Assembly (NCBI GenBank): GCA_946885925.1 | Contig: CAMPHP010000112.1 | Span: 1-8,024, forward strand | From: an uncultured Litorilinea sp. | GTDB taxonomy: Bacteria > Chloroflexota > Anaerolineae > Caldilineales > Caldilineaceae | Length of the DNA stretch: 8,024 nt | Direction: 5' to 3' | Shown: positions 1 to 8,024 of the stretch, one piece after another | Layout of the letters: each line of letters begins with the position of its first letter | Position numbering within the stretch: position 1 is the first letter of the stretch | Position numbers and translations under genes: made by a program | The notes under the pieces: generated by a model | What the model was told of the DNA's origin: nothing | The model's input: the letters and a program-made list of their open reading frames with translations, nothing else | Databases searched by the model: none

Positions 1-825
1 GAGAGTGGGTGGGATGCAGTCATTACCCACGGCAATGGGCCGCAAGTGGGCTTTATTCTGCGCCGTAACGAGCTGGCATTGGGCGAAGTTCACACCACGC
101 CGGTTGACCTGATTGTGGCGGATACACAAGGCTCCATTGGCTATATGCTCCAGCAGGCACTTAACAACGAGTTTTTTCAGCGCAGGCTACCCCGCCAGTG
201 TGTGACGCTGATTACACAGACGCGGGTGGAGAGCGATGATCCCGCCTTTCAGAAGCCTACTAAGCCGATTGGTGGCTTTTTGGATGAGGCAGCGGCGCAC
301 CGCTTCGAGGCAGAGGGCTGGCAGGTGGTGGAGGATTCCGGGCGTGGCTGGCGGCGGTTGATTGCTTCTCCCCAGCCCGTAGAGATTGTTGAGGAGGCGG
401 CCATTGCTGAGGCGGTAGCCGCTGGATGGATCGTGATTGCCACGGGAGGAGGCGGCATTCCTGTCACGCGCAACAGCAAGGGCGAACTGCGTGGTATTGC
501 TGCGGTCGTGGACAAAGATTTGGCAAGCAGTTTGCTTGCCAGCCGTATCCGCGCTGATCTCTTTTTGATCAGCACAGGCGTAGAGCAGGTAGCATTAAAC
601 TTTGGCAAGCCTAACCAGTGTAACCTGGCGCGGATGACTATCAGCGAGGCGCAGCACTATATGGATGAAGGACACTTTGCGCCAGGGAGCATGAAGCCCA
701 AGATCGAGGCGTGTATCCGCTTTTTGCACCAAAGCCAGAACCCGGATGCGTATGCATTAATTACGAATCCGGAGAACCTGGGGCGTGCGCTACGTGGGGA
801 GACAGGGACGTGGGTGGTGCGCTGA
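1..825 (+). CDS. arcC: Carbamate kinase, 5'-truncated by the window
   Basis: This enzyme catalyses the reversible reaction ADP + carbamoyl phosphate to ATP + carbamate, typically the last, ATP-yielding step of arginine deiminase or related ureido-compound catabolism, in the cytoplasm. The frame is open from base 1, so 274 codons are visible. The family is about 310 residues long, so roughly 35-40 N-terminal residues lie outside the window. The GTG at 46 lies inside the conserved HGNGPQVG motif (visible residues 10-17) and is not a start. Other amino-acid-kinase fold signatures follow in order: PTKPIGGF, GWRRLIASPQP, the glycine-rich GGGGIPV, VVDKDLAS, STGVEQVALNFGKP, GHFAPGSMKPKIEA near the C-terminus, and a final TNPENLGRAL. 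The match is close along the whole length, so the family call is secure. No arginine deiminase or carbamoyltransferase gene is visible, so the pathway is not shown. The next gene is convergent, 78 bp away. Confidence 0.95.
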   Translation, partial: ESGWDAVITHGNGPQVGFILRRNELALGEVHTTPVDLIVADTQGSIGYMLQQALNNEFFQRRLPRQCVTLITQTRVESDDPAFQKPTKPIGGFLDEAAAHRFEAEGWQVVEDSGRGWRRLIASPQPVEIVEEAAIAEAVAAGWIVIATGGGGIPVTRNSKGELRGIAAVVDKDLASSLLASRIRADLFLISTGVEQVALNFGKPNQCNLARMTISEAQHYMDEGHFAPGSMKPKIEACIRFLHQSQNPDAYALITNPENLGRALRGETGTWVVR

Positions 826-844
826 TCATGGCGGCGCATGCCGG

Positions 845-862
845 GAGGCACCGATTTGCCTC
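845..862. terminator. Weak hairpin between convergent genes
   Basis: A 6-bp perfect stem (GAGGCA / TGCCTC, 845-850 and 857-862) with a 6-nt loop lies in the 78-bp gap between the kinase stop and the convergent hydrolase stop. Neither side carries a T-tract, so it is at best a poor intrinsic terminator. Its position is the main argument for it. Confidence 0.25.
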
Positions 863-903
863 AGCAAACCTTCTACGGTCATGCGAGATGTACGTGTGTT
901 CGA

Positions 904-2061
904 CTAGCGCAGCAAACGAAAAAATGAGCGAATACTTTCGGCCAGTAGAAAGGGTTCTTCCCCAGCAATAAAATGCCCGCCGCGTCCTAGTTCCCTCCAA
1001 TAGCGAATGTCTTTATATCGGCGCTCGACAAACTCCCTCGGTGGACGCTCAATCGGTTGGGTTGCGACGAGAGAAACCCCGGTAGGAACGCGGATGGAAA
1101 AGTCCGCTGGGAGCTGTCGTGTGTCATTCTCGCCTTCATAGTAGGAACGTCCGGCTGCGTTTACAGTTTCCGTGAGCCAATACAGCGAGATGGTGCTTAA
1201 CAACTGGTCCATGGAAAAGTGCTCTGTCAAGTTGCCGCTAGGCGGTGCCGTCCAGACAAACCATTTATCCAGTAGCCATGCCGCTAACCCAACGGGTGAG
1301 TCTGTTAGCCCGTAGGCAAGCGTCTGCGGTCGTGTTGCTTGAATGCGCGCATAGCCATTATCGTGCGCTTGCCAACGGAGACGCATCTCCAGGTACGTCC
1401 GTTCCGCATCCGACAGATCTGGTGAGTCGAGGGTGACGTTGGGGTTCGGGATCGACGGTTCCGTGGTGTGATAGCCAATCAGGCGCGCTGCATGATGCAC
1501 ATTGACTCGTGTCATGATCGCTGCACCATAGTCATGGGCGTGTGCACCAAACCGCGGATAGCCCAGCGTCTCCATTAACTTGATCCACAACTTGGCTATA
1601 TCAGGATAGCTAAAGCCTCGCTGCCGCGGGCGATCAGAAAACCCATAGCCCGGGATCGAGGGCACGATGACATCGAAAGCATCTGCTGAATCACCGCCAA
1701 ATTGTGCAGGGTTCGTAAGCAGCGGAATGATGTCGAGCATCTCCAAAAACGAACTCGGCCATCCATGTGTAATGAGCAGGGGCATGGGATTCGGCCCATC
1801 TCCGCGCTCATAGACAAAATGGATCCCGATGCCATTGAGTTTTACACGGTAATTGTGAAACGTATTGATCCGTTGTTCTTGAACCCGCCAGTCAAATGAC
1901 GTTTCCCAATACAGTGCGAGCGACCGAATGAAATCAAGTGGAACACCGTAATCCCACGCGGCATGCTGCACTTCATCCGGCCAGCGTGTACGGTGAAGAC
2001 GCTCCTGCAGATCATTCAGCGCGGTTTGCGTGATTTCAATATGGTAGGGATGGTAGGTCAT
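904..2061 (-). CDS. Epoxide hydrolase family protein (alpha/beta hydrolase with EHN domain)
   Basis: This is a predicted soluble alpha/beta hydrolase of the microsomal-type epoxide hydrolase family, 385 residues and full length for the family, with no signal peptide. Residues 4-110 match the EHN N-terminal domain, starting with a helix of the ITQTALNDLQERL type followed by TRWPDE. HGWPSS (99-104) supplies the oxyanion hole. The nucleophile elbow is AHAHDYGA, with Asp177 as the expected nucleophile where many relatives have GGDWG. Tyr307/Tyr308 (RSYYE) lie where the ring-opening tyrosine is expected, and His363 in RGGHF is the catalytic base. The acid partner is less clear: Glu338 (QPIERPPR) is the best candidate. 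The ATG is supported by AAGAGG (2069-2074 on the minus strand) 7 nt upstream. It is read away from the binding-protein gene behind a terminator and is convergent with arcC, so it is probably monocistronic. The substrate cannot be told from sequence. Confidence 0.9.
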   Translation of the reverse strand: MTYHPYHIEITQTALNDLQERLHRTRWPDEVQHAAWDYGVPLDFIRSLALYWETSFDWRVQEQRINTFHNYRVKLNGIGIHFVYERGDGPNPMPLLITHGWPSSFLEMLDIIPLLTNPAQFGGDSADAFDVIVPSIPGYGFSDRPRQRGFSYPDIAKLWIKLMETLGYPRFGAHAHDYGAAIMTRVNVHHAARLIGYHTTEPSIPNPNVTLDSPDLSDAERTYLEMRLRWQAHDNGYARIQATRPQTLAYGLTDSPVGLAAWLLDKWFVWTAPPSGNLTEHFSMDQLLSTISLYWLTETVNAAGRSYYEGENDTRQLPADFSIRVPTGVSLVATQPIERPPREFVERRYKDIRYWRELGRGGHFIAGEEPFLLAESIRSFFRLLR

Positions 2062-2068
2062 GGGCAGA

Positions 2069-2074
2069 CCTCTT
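2069..2074 (-). promoter_or_regulatory. Ribosome binding site of the epoxide hydrolase gene
   Basis: AAGAGG on the minus strand lies 7 nt before the ATG at 2059-2061 and fixes the start. About 16 bases further upstream, TAAAAT (minus strand, 2090-2095) could be a -10 box, but no acceptable -35 hexamer is seen at the right distance, so I do not call the promoter itself. Confidence 0.65.
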
Positions 2075-2106
2075 ATCCGAGATATACGAATTTTAGACAG
2101 CTTCTT

Positions 2107-2150
2107 AAAAAACAGTCCGGTAATTGAAAGTCATCGCTCAATAATCGGAC
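2107..2150 (-). terminator. Rho-independent terminator, minus strand, downstream of the binding-protein gene
   Basis: An inverted repeat with arms 2115-2127 and 2138-2150 matches at 11 of 13 positions around a 10-nt loop. Read on the minus strand the second arm ends in CCGGAC and runs straight into TGTTTTTT (2107-2114), the classic hairpin plus U-tract. It sits about 110 bp past the stop of the solute-binding protein gene and before the leader of the epoxide hydrolase gene, so it should separate these two same-strand genes. Confidence 0.75.
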
Positions 2151-2195
2151 GTTGTTTGTACATTTATTTAGCTGCAAGAGAAATCAGTCTGTCGT

Positions 2196-2244
2196 AAACC
2201 TTCGAGGAAGCCGGGAACCCGCTGGGTGGCTTCCTCGAAGGTTT
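2196..2244. terminator. Perfect 17-bp inverted repeat, probable (bidirectional) terminator
   Basis: Arms 2196-2212 and 2228-2244 (AAACCTTCGAGGAAGCC and its exact complement) flank a 15-nt loop that can itself form a 4-bp ACCC/GGGT stem. The T-run after the second arm is longer on the + strand (TTTTTGTG, counting the arm end) than on the - strand (TTT then ACGACAG). It lies 17 bp beyond the stop of the solute-binding protein gene, so it may end or protect that transcript from 3' decay, and it may block + strand read-through entering from the arcC side. This folded structure is one of the strongest in the window. Confidence 0.75.
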
Positions 2245-2261
2245 TTGTGAGACGCTACCCC

Positions 2262-3653
2262 CTATTTCGGATAGCCGTTATCCGCTAGGAAGGTGTTGAC
2301 CTGCTCGCAAAGGGCGGGCAGTGCTTCGGCTGGCTCGGCATCACCAACCCAGATTTGCTCCATAGCTGGATTGATGATGGAACCATTGATTTCGTTCCAT
2401 TCAGCGATTAAAGCGATACGTCCAGGCTTGGCATTTTCACCCTCGGTGATGAAGGCTTGGCGGTTGGCCGGAGGCTGATCCGAACCCAGGAAGATGTCCG
2501 ATTCGGCAGTAGAGATCAGGGCCGGCAGGATTTCACCAGATTGGGTGTAGATACGCTGCCCGCCATCCGTGCTTTGCAGCCACGCCAGGAACGTCCATGC
2601 CGCATCCTTGTTGTCACTGGCCGCGCTCATCGTCCAGGCAGCACCCACGGCGCTGGCGGAACGTTGACCGCCTTCGGGAATGGGTACGGCTGCAACGTCA
2701 TAGTTCAGTTCAGCCTGGTTGAATTGAGAGACACGGCTGGCGTTCTGGATGATCATCGCTGCTTGGCCGCTGGCAAAGACGGCAGAATCGCCACCGGCTT
2801 GGCTCAGGTTGGCGTCGCGCATGGCGATGCCATCGTTCATCATTCCGGCAAAGAATTCGATGGCCTCGACGGCTTCTGGCTGATCCAATGTGCAGGTGGT
2901 GGGGTTGCGGAGATCATCAAAGAGCGTGCCACCATTTTGACCAACCCATAATTGGAACTTGCCACCTTCCATCGCCAAGCCATAGCGGGTGATCTGCTCA
3001 CCTTCGCGCACGGTCAAGGCTTCGGCGGCTGCTCGGAGGTCATCCCATGTCCATTCATCGGTGGGATAGTCGATGCCGACCTCGTCAAAGATGTCCTTGT
3101 TATAGTAGAGAACTTCGGCGCTCATGTCACGGGGGAAGCCATAGACACTGCCCTCGTAAGAGGCAGGCTCTAGCAGAGAGGGCCAATAATCCTCCAGGTC
3201 ATATCCTGATTGCTCGATATAGGGATCGAGATTTTCCAGCACACCCTGGGCAGCGTAGGGCAGCACAGGGGTTAGAAAGAGCACGTCGGGAATCTGACTG
3301 GCATCACCACTGGCCCATAGGGTCTGCATCTTGGTGAAATAGTCGGCCCAAGGCTCGCTGGTAATCTCAATCTGGATCTCTGGGTGTTCATCCATAAAGG
3401 CGTCAGCCGCGGCTTGGTGGGTGACAATTTCTGCCGGACTGCCCCACATGGCCCAGGTTAGTGTGGTGGTGCCACCTTCTTCAGCGTCAGTTTCTGTGGT
3501 GCTTGCTTCGTCAGTGCCTTCTGCGGGCGCGGTGGCTTCGCTATCACTGGCGGCTGGCGCTGCGGGAGGTGGTGGCGGTACTGTACAACCGCTGACCAAC
3601 ACCGCCAACAGCATAGCGAGTGTTACGACTGTCCATAAACGCTTCTGATACAT
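2262..3653 (-). CDS. ABC transporter solute-binding lipoprotein, sugar type (family 1)
   Basis: This is a predicted lipid-anchored extracytoplasmic receptor that binds a solute, most likely a sugar or oligosaccharide, and delivers it to an ABC permease. It has 463 residues. A lipoprotein signal peptide is clear: MYQKRLW, a hydrophobic core at 8-20, then the lipobox V-S-G-C with Cys23 as the lipidated residue. Residues 24-61 are a Pro/Ala then Thr/Glu/Asp-rich linker. The SBP_bac_1/8 fold follows from about residue 62 (LTWAMWG, then AADAFMDEHPEIQIEI, DVLFLTPVLPYAAQGVLENLDPYI, FPRDMSAEVLYYNKDIFDEVGIDYP and PAMEQIWVGDAEPAEALPAL). The ATG has a good AAGGAG ribosome binding site 7 nt upstream. No permease or ATPase gene is adjacent: it is followed by terminators and preceded on the same strand by a glycosidase gene 258 bp away. 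The sugar ligand is inferred from family and neighbour and is not proven. Confidence 0.93.
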   Translation of the reverse strand: MYQKRLWTVVTLAMLLAVLVSGCTVPPPPPAAPAASDSEATAPAEGTDEASTTETDAEEGGTTTLTWAMWGSPAEIVTHQAAADAFMDEHPEIQIEITSEPWADYFTKMQTLWASGDASQIPDVLFLTPVLPYAAQGVLENLDPYIEQSGYDLEDYWPSLLEPASYEGSVYGFPRDMSAEVLYYNKDIFDEVGIDYPTDEWTWDDLRAAAEALTVREGEQITRYGLAMEGGKFQLWVGQNGGTLFDDLRNPTTCTLDQPEAVEAIEFFAGMMNDGIAMRDANLSQAGGDSAVFASGQAAMIIQNASRVSQFNQAELNYDVAAVPIPEGGQRSASAVGAAWTMSAASDNKDAAWTFLAWLQSTDGGQRIYTQSGEILPALISTAESDIFLGSDQPPANRQAFITEGENAKPGRIALIAEWNEINGSIINPAMEQIWVGDAEPAEALPALCEQVNTFLADNGYPK

Positions 3654-3660
3654 GTAGCCT

Positions 3661-3666
3661 CTCCTT
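3661..3666 (-). promoter_or_regulatory. Ribosome binding site of the solute-binding protein gene
   Basis: AAGGAG on the minus strand, 7 nt before the ATG at 3651-3653, is a near-ideal Shine-Dalgarno sequence. It contrasts with the two genes on either side of 5253-5566, which lack one. Confidence 0.85.
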
Positions 3667-3686
3667 ACTGGTACTTTGACAGGGTA

Positions 3687-3728
3687 CTTGCGTGCAACTG
3701 CTTGTTTACAACTACTTGTTTACAACCA
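3687..3728 (-). repeat. Three 14-bp tandem repeats upstream of the binding-protein gene, possible operator
   Basis: Three head-to-tail 14-bp units begin with CTTG at 3687, 3701 and 3715 (+ strand). Units two and three match at 13 of 14 positions, and unit one matches unit two at 10 of 14. On the minus strand, the transcribed direction, the two best units read TTGTAAACAAG, which resembles a LacI-family half-site. A possible -10 box (TATAGT on the minus strand, 3738-3743) lies just upstream with no good -35, so the repeats would fall around or just after the transcription start. That is a typical repressor position, but the operator role is an inference. Confidence 0.5.
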
Positions 3729-3775
3729 CCAAGCACAACTATAAAACATACGTGTCTCGTTTGGCCCACAATCGA

Positions 3776-3807
3776 CAAGACCCACCACCGGCAAGACCCA
3801 CCACCGG
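3776..3807. repeat. Two perfect 16-bp tandem repeats
   Basis: The 16-bp unit CAAGACCCACCACCGG occurs twice in direct succession (3776-3791 and 3792-3807) and is followed by a partial third start, CAAGG. It lies in the 258-bp spacer between the glycosidase stop and the binding-protein start. Nothing suggests that it is coding. Confidence 0.85.
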
Positions 3808-3911
3808 CAAGGATCGTATTGAGCCACACGAGCAACATGAGTTGCGTAATGGGCTAATACGCGACACATGGGAGAAACTTAGGTTTTTGGGATGCTGGGG
3901 AGCCGCAGGGA

Positions 3912-5252
<1,341 letters not shown>

Positions 5253-5261
5253 AGGTCTATT

Positions 5262-5290
5262 ATCATAGCACTAGGTGTAGGCATGGGCAA
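5262..5290 (-). promoter_or_regulatory. Promoter of the glycosidase gene, giving a nearly leaderless mRNA
   Basis: On the minus strand, TTGCCC (5285-5290, 4/6 to the -35 consensus) is separated by exactly 17 bp from TATGAT (5262-5267, 5/6 to the -10 consensus). Transcription would start near 5255-5257, only about 3-5 nt before the ATG at 5250-5252. The absence of any Shine-Dalgarno there fits a leaderless or near-leaderless transcript. Sigma-70-like elements are seen in the sequence; their activity is inferred. Confidence 0.6.
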
Positions 5291-5445
5291 GGAAATGCTT
5301 CTTTCCTCAAGCATATTATCCTTGACAGATGAACGTATCCCAACTAGTCTACTGAACGTTATGAATTTATTAACAGGGTGAGTTTATTCAAGAGCGGTTA
5401 TCAAAGGTGATTTGTGCGAAACTGTTTTTGTTGTAAATATTTTTA

Positions 5446-5474
5446 TTGTGAATCAAAGGGATTATGCCTATAAT
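5446..5474 (+). promoter_or_regulatory. topA promoter
   Basis: TTGTGA (5446-5451, 4/6) and a perfect TATAAT (5469-5474) are spaced by exactly 17 bp, in an AT-rich context. Transcription should start near 5481, leaving a leader of about 86 nt before the topA ATG. This is the best sigma-70-type promoter in the window. Confidence 0.7.
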
Positions 5475-5506
5475 AGCCTGTCGCCATCTGGACAGGGAGT
5501 TTCGTA

Positions 5507-5541
5507 GAGCCTATTGTGCGCTATACCGCGCCAAGTGGCTC
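5507..5541 (+). promoter_or_regulatory. Hairpin in the topA 5' leader
   Basis: GAGCC (5507-5511) pairs with GGCTC (5537-5541). Inside, TTG plus GCGC (with one bulged T at 5517) pairs with GCGC plus CAA around a 6-nt loop, giving 12 base pairs with one 2x2 internal loop. It ends 25 nt before the start codon, and the remaining leader is AT-rich and lacks a Shine-Dalgarno. It could affect mRNA stability or translation initiation. No T-tract follows, so it is not a terminator. Confidence 0.45.
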
Positions 5542-5566
5542 ATTGCAGATTGGATTGTGAATTTTT

Positions 5567-8024
5567 ATGACCAAATTAGTAATTGTGGAATCCCCGACCA
5601 AAGCCAAGACGATCCGCAATTTTCTGCCCTCTGGTTATCATGTAGAAGCCAGTATGGGACATATACGCGATCTGCCAGCTTCGGCGGGAGAGATTCCTGA
5701 AAAATATAAAGGGGAATCGTGGTCACGTCTGGGTGTGAATGTAGAAGAGGATTTTGACCCGCTCTATGTCGTTCCCAACAGCAAGAAGAAGGTTGTCACC
5801 CATTTACGTGACTTGCTCAAAAAGGCAGACACTTTAATCCTTGCTACTGATGAAGACCGCGAGGGGGAAAGTATCGGCTGGCATTTAAGCGAAGTGTTGA
5901 AGCCCAAAATACCCGTGCAGCGCATGGTCTTCCACGAGATCACGCGTGAGGCGATCCTGCACGCACTGCAAGATACACGCAGCATCGACCAGAACTTGGT
6001 GCGCGCTCAAGAGACCCGACGCATCCTCGACCGGCTTGTGGGTTATACAGTCTCCCCGCTGCTGTGGAAGAAGATTGCCCCGCGGCTCTCTGCGGGGCGC
6101 GTGCAGAGCGTGGCTGTGCGGCTTTTGGTGCAGCGTGAGCGCGAGCGCCGCGCTTTCCGTTCGGGAACCTATTGGGATTTGACCGCGCATTTGAACAAGC
6201 AGCCGGATCAAGCGGCGCATCGTTTTACTGCCCAGTTGGTCACTGTCGGTGGCGTGCGTGTTGCCAGCGGGCGCGACTTTGACGAGGCTACAGGTCAACT
6301 TGCCACAGGCAAACGGGGCAGCAAGGAAGTTCTGCTGCTGGATCAGGCGCAAGCTGAAGCCCTGCGTGACCGGCTGCTGGCTGGACAATGGCAGGTGACA
6401 GAGCTAGAGGAAAAGGATCAACAACGTTCTCCTTCGCCTCCATTCACCACCAGTACGCTGCAACAAGAAGCGAATCGCAAGTTGGGGCTGGGCGCTAAAG
6501 AGACGATGCGTGTTGCCCAATCGCTCTACGAAAATGGCTATATTACCTACATGCGTACAGATTCGGTGAATCTTAGCGAGCAGGCAATTAGCGCCGCGCG
6601 GAAGCGGATTGGCGAGTTATATGGTGCAGAGTATTTAACCGACAAGCCACGCCATTATCGCAACCAAGCAAAGAATGCCCAGGAAGCGCACGAGGCAATT
6701 CGCCCAGCCGGTGACCAGATGTTGCCTGTGGATCAATTGCCGCTGAGTGGTGTTGATGCGCGGCTCTATGACTTGATCTGGAAGCGCACTGTGGCGACGC
6801 AGATGGCGAATGCGCGGTTGCGCTTCACAACCGCGACGATTCAGGTAGATGATGCGGTCTTCCGTGCCACCGGGCGCACAGTGCTTTTTGCTGGTTATTT
6901 CCGGGCCTATGTGGAAGGTTCTGACGATCCTGAGGCTGCATTAGAAAGCCAGGAAGCCCCGCTGCCGCCGCTCGTGGTGGGCGAGGAAGTAGATTGCCGC
7001 GACTTGGAGGCTGTGGGTCATGAAACCAAGCCACCGGCCCGCTATACCGAGGCAACGTTGGTGAAGGCGTTGGAGGCGGAGGGGATCGGTCGACCCAGCA
7101 CGTATGCCTCGATTATTGACACGATCCAGGAGCGCGGTTATGTCTTTAAGCAGCGCAAGGAATTGGTTCCCACGTTTACGGCCTTTGCTGTGACCAAACT
7201 GATGGAAGATCATTTCCACGATCTGGTTGATCTCAAGTTCACTGCCCACATGGAGCAGGAGCTAGATGATATTGCGGCTGGCGATTTGGACTGGTTGAGC
7301 TATCTGCGTGAGTTTTATCGAGGTGAAGAAGGGTTAGAGAACCAAGTTCGCACCAAAGAGAGCGCCATCGACCCACGCGTGGTTGGCGCGGTGGAATTGG
7401 ACGAACTGGATGCCGAGGTGCGGATCGGGCAATTTGGTCCTTATGTGGCACGCGAGGAAAATGGCGAACGGCTGACCGCGGGGATTCCGCCGGATCTGCC
7501 CCCAGCCGACTTGACCGCGGATCTGGTGCTTCAGCTCTTGACGCAAAAGAGCGATGGCCCTCGCACGTTAGGCAATGACCCTGTTAGTGAACTGCCTGTA
7601 CTGCTCAAGGTCGGTCCCTATGGCCCTTATGTGCAGTTGGGCGAAGCTGAGAGCAGCAAGCGCAAGCCCAAACGTGCCAGCTTGCTGAAGGGAATGGATC
7701 CCAATGAGTTGACGCTGGATGTTGCGCTGCGGCTTCTAAGTTTGCCACGCACGCTGGGCGAGCATCCTGAGAGCGGCAAGCCTGTGCAGGCAGGTGTAGG
7801 ACGCTTTGGCCCCTACGTTGTCCATGATGGGCGCTTTGTGAGCCTGAAAGCTCCGGATGATGTGTTGGAGATCGAGTTGGATCGAGCGATTGAACTGCTC
7901 TCTGCTGCGCCCGCCCGTCGCGGTGCTGGAAGTCGTAGCAGCGCGGCGGTGCTGCGCGAACTGGGCGAACACCCGGAAGGCGGTCCGATACAGAATCTGT
8001 CTGGGCGCTATGGCCCCTATGTCA
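5567..8024 (+). CDS. topA: DNA topoisomerase I (type IA), 3'-truncated by the window
   Basis: This enzyme relaxes negative supercoils by cutting one strand through a 5'-phosphotyrosine bond, with Mg2+ held by the Toprim domain. The frame is open from ATG 5567 to the window end: 819 residues with no stop. The start is fixed by an in-frame TGA at 5558 and the canonical [14 protein letters not shown]-terminus. Toprim: Glu8 and DEDREGE (95-101). Type IA core: SAGRVQS (175-181), the active-site Tyr328 followed by Arg330 in ITYMRTDS, His375 in EAHEAIRP, and [10 protein letters not shown] (505-514). The C-terminus has no Cys4 zinc ribbons; the only cysteine I see is Cys477. Instead there are Toprim_C_rpt modules with GxxGPYV motifs at 621-627, 683-689, 745-751 and 813-819, the last at the cut. 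No Shine-Dalgarno is seen upstream; a U-rich stretch precedes the ATG. The gene is divergent from the glycosidase gene. Confidence 0.97.
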   Translation, partial: MTKLVIVESPTKAKTIRNFLPSGYHVEASMGHIRDLPASAGEIPEKYKGESWSRLGVNVEEDFDPLYVVPNSKKKVVTHLRDLLKKADTLILATDEDREGESIGWHLSEVLKPKIPVQRMVFHEITREAILHALQDTRSIDQNLVRAQETRRILDRLVGYTVSPLLWKKIAPRLSAGRVQSVAVRLLVQRERERRAFRSGTYWDLTAHLNKQPDQAAHRFTAQLVTVGGVRVASGRDFDEATGQLATGKRGSKEVLLLDQAQAEALRDRLLAGQWQVTELEEKDQQRSPSPPFTTSTLQQEANRKLGLGAKETMRVAQSLYENGYITYMRTDSVNLSEQAISAARKRIGELYGAEYLTDKPRHYRNQAKNAQEAHEAIRPAGDQMLPVDQLPLSGVDARLYDLIWKRTVATQMANARLRFTTATIQVDDAVFRATGRTVLFAGYFRAYVEGSDDPEAALESQEAPLPPLVVGEEVDCRDLEAVGHETKPPARYTEATLVKALEAEGIGRPSTYASIIDTIQERGYVFKQRKELVPTFTAFAVTKLMEDHFHDLVDLKFTAHMEQELDDIAAGDLDWLSYLREFYRGEEGLENQVRTKESAIDPRVVGAVELDELDAEVRIGQFGPYVAREENGERLTAGIPPDLPPADLTADLVLQLLTQKSDGPRTLGNDPVSELPVLLKVGPYGPYVQLGEAESSKRKPKRASLLKGMDPNELTLDVALRLLSLPRTLGEHPESGKPVQAGVGRFGPYVVHDGRFVSLKAPDDVLEIELDRAIELLSAAPARRGAGSRSSAAVLRELGEHPEGGPIQNLSGRYGPYV

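Larger units (their letters stand above)
3654..3911. other. Intergenic spacer between glycosidase and solute-binding protein genes
   Basis: This 258-bp spacer holds the ribosome binding site and probable promoter/operator region of the binding-protein gene (3654-3750) and the 16-bp tandem repeat. On the glycosidase side (about 3820-3870) it contains only modest dyads: a 5-bp GCAAC/GTTGC hairpin with a 4-nt loop at 3831-3844 and GCGTA/TACGC nearby. None has a T-tract, so no convincing terminator for the glycosidase gene is visible and read-through into the binding-protein gene is possible. Confidence 0.6.
5253..5566. other. Divergent intergenic region between glycosidase and topA genes
   Basis: This 314-bp region has no supported gene. 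It holds the minus-strand promoter at 5262-5290, an AT-rich centre (about 5355-5465) and the + strand topA promoter and leader (5446-5566). A perfect TTGACA at 5322-5327 (+ strand) has only a poor -10 partner. I see nothing else in it. Confidence 0.7.

Noticed and set aside
46..825. Start of the carbamate kinase at GTG 46
   Set aside because: The GTG encodes the Val of the conserved HGNGPQVG motif and the frame is open back to base 1, so the gene begins before the window.
2457..3337. Several + strand open frames antisense to the solute-binding protein gene
   Set aside because: They are shadows of a gene with clear family motifs, and none has a ribosome binding site or recognisable domain.
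3776..3811. A CRISPR array
   Set aside because: The 16-bp units are directly adjacent with no spacers and there are only two full copies.
5322..5350. Perfect TTGACA as a second + strand promoter
   Set aside because: At 17 bp spacing the -10 would be TAGTCT (3/6), and neighbouring spacings are no better.
5464..5700. A 78-codon + strand frame overlapping the topA promoter and start
   Set aside because: It begins inside the -10 region of the topA promoter, runs on in another frame into topA and resembles no family; it could not be translated from the predicted topA transcript.
5885..6388. A 167-codon minus-strand open frame inside topA
   Set aside because: It is antisense to the highly conserved topoisomerase core and shows no domain of its own.

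Overview
The window looks like ordinary bacterial chromosome with about 54% GC by eye, most likely from Chloroflexota (Anaerolineae/Caldilinea-like). The clues are a solute-binding lipoprotein with a long Pro/Ala/Thr/acidic linker after the lipobox, and a type IA topoisomerase whose C-terminus is built from repeated GxxGPYV modules instead of zinc ribbons. The taxonomic guess is an inference from protein style, not from a marker gene.

Layout: (1) 1-825, + strand, the 3' part of a carbamate kinase gene, cut by the window start. (2) 904-2061, - strand, an epoxide-hydrolase-family alpha/beta hydrolase, convergent with the kinase. (3) 2062-2261, an intergenic stretch with two separate strong hairpins: one is a good intrinsic terminator for the - strand, the other is a perfect 17-bp inverted repeat whose T-tract faces the + strand. 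(4) 2262-3653, - strand, a sugar-type ABC transporter solute-binding lipoprotein with no permease or ATPase gene beside it. (5) 3654-3911, a 258-bp spacer with two different short tandem-repeat arrays. (6) 3912-5252, - strand, a cytoplasmic (alpha/alpha)6-barrel glycosidase resembling GH100 neutral/alkaline invertases. (7) 5253-5566, a divergent promoter region. (8) 5567 to the window end, + strand, topA, cut at its 3' end inside the fourth C-terminal repeat.

How the genes fit together: the solute-binding protein and the intracellular glycosidase lie on the same strand and could serve one carbohydrate-use function (capture outside, hydrolysis inside). They are separated by a repeat-rich spacer and probably have separate promoters. 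The epoxide hydrolase has its own ribosome binding site behind a terminator and looks independently expressed. topA is a housekeeping gene expressed divergently from the glycosidase. Each intergenic region holds plausible signals: a near-leaderless promoter for the glycosidase, a consensus-like promoter and leader hairpin for topA, and repeats upstream of the binding-protein gene.

I found no RNA genes, insertion sequences, CRISPR arrays, phage genes or defence genes. I see no convincing new multi-gene system here. The observations worth checking are mainly regulatory architecture and the exact specificity of the glycosidase.
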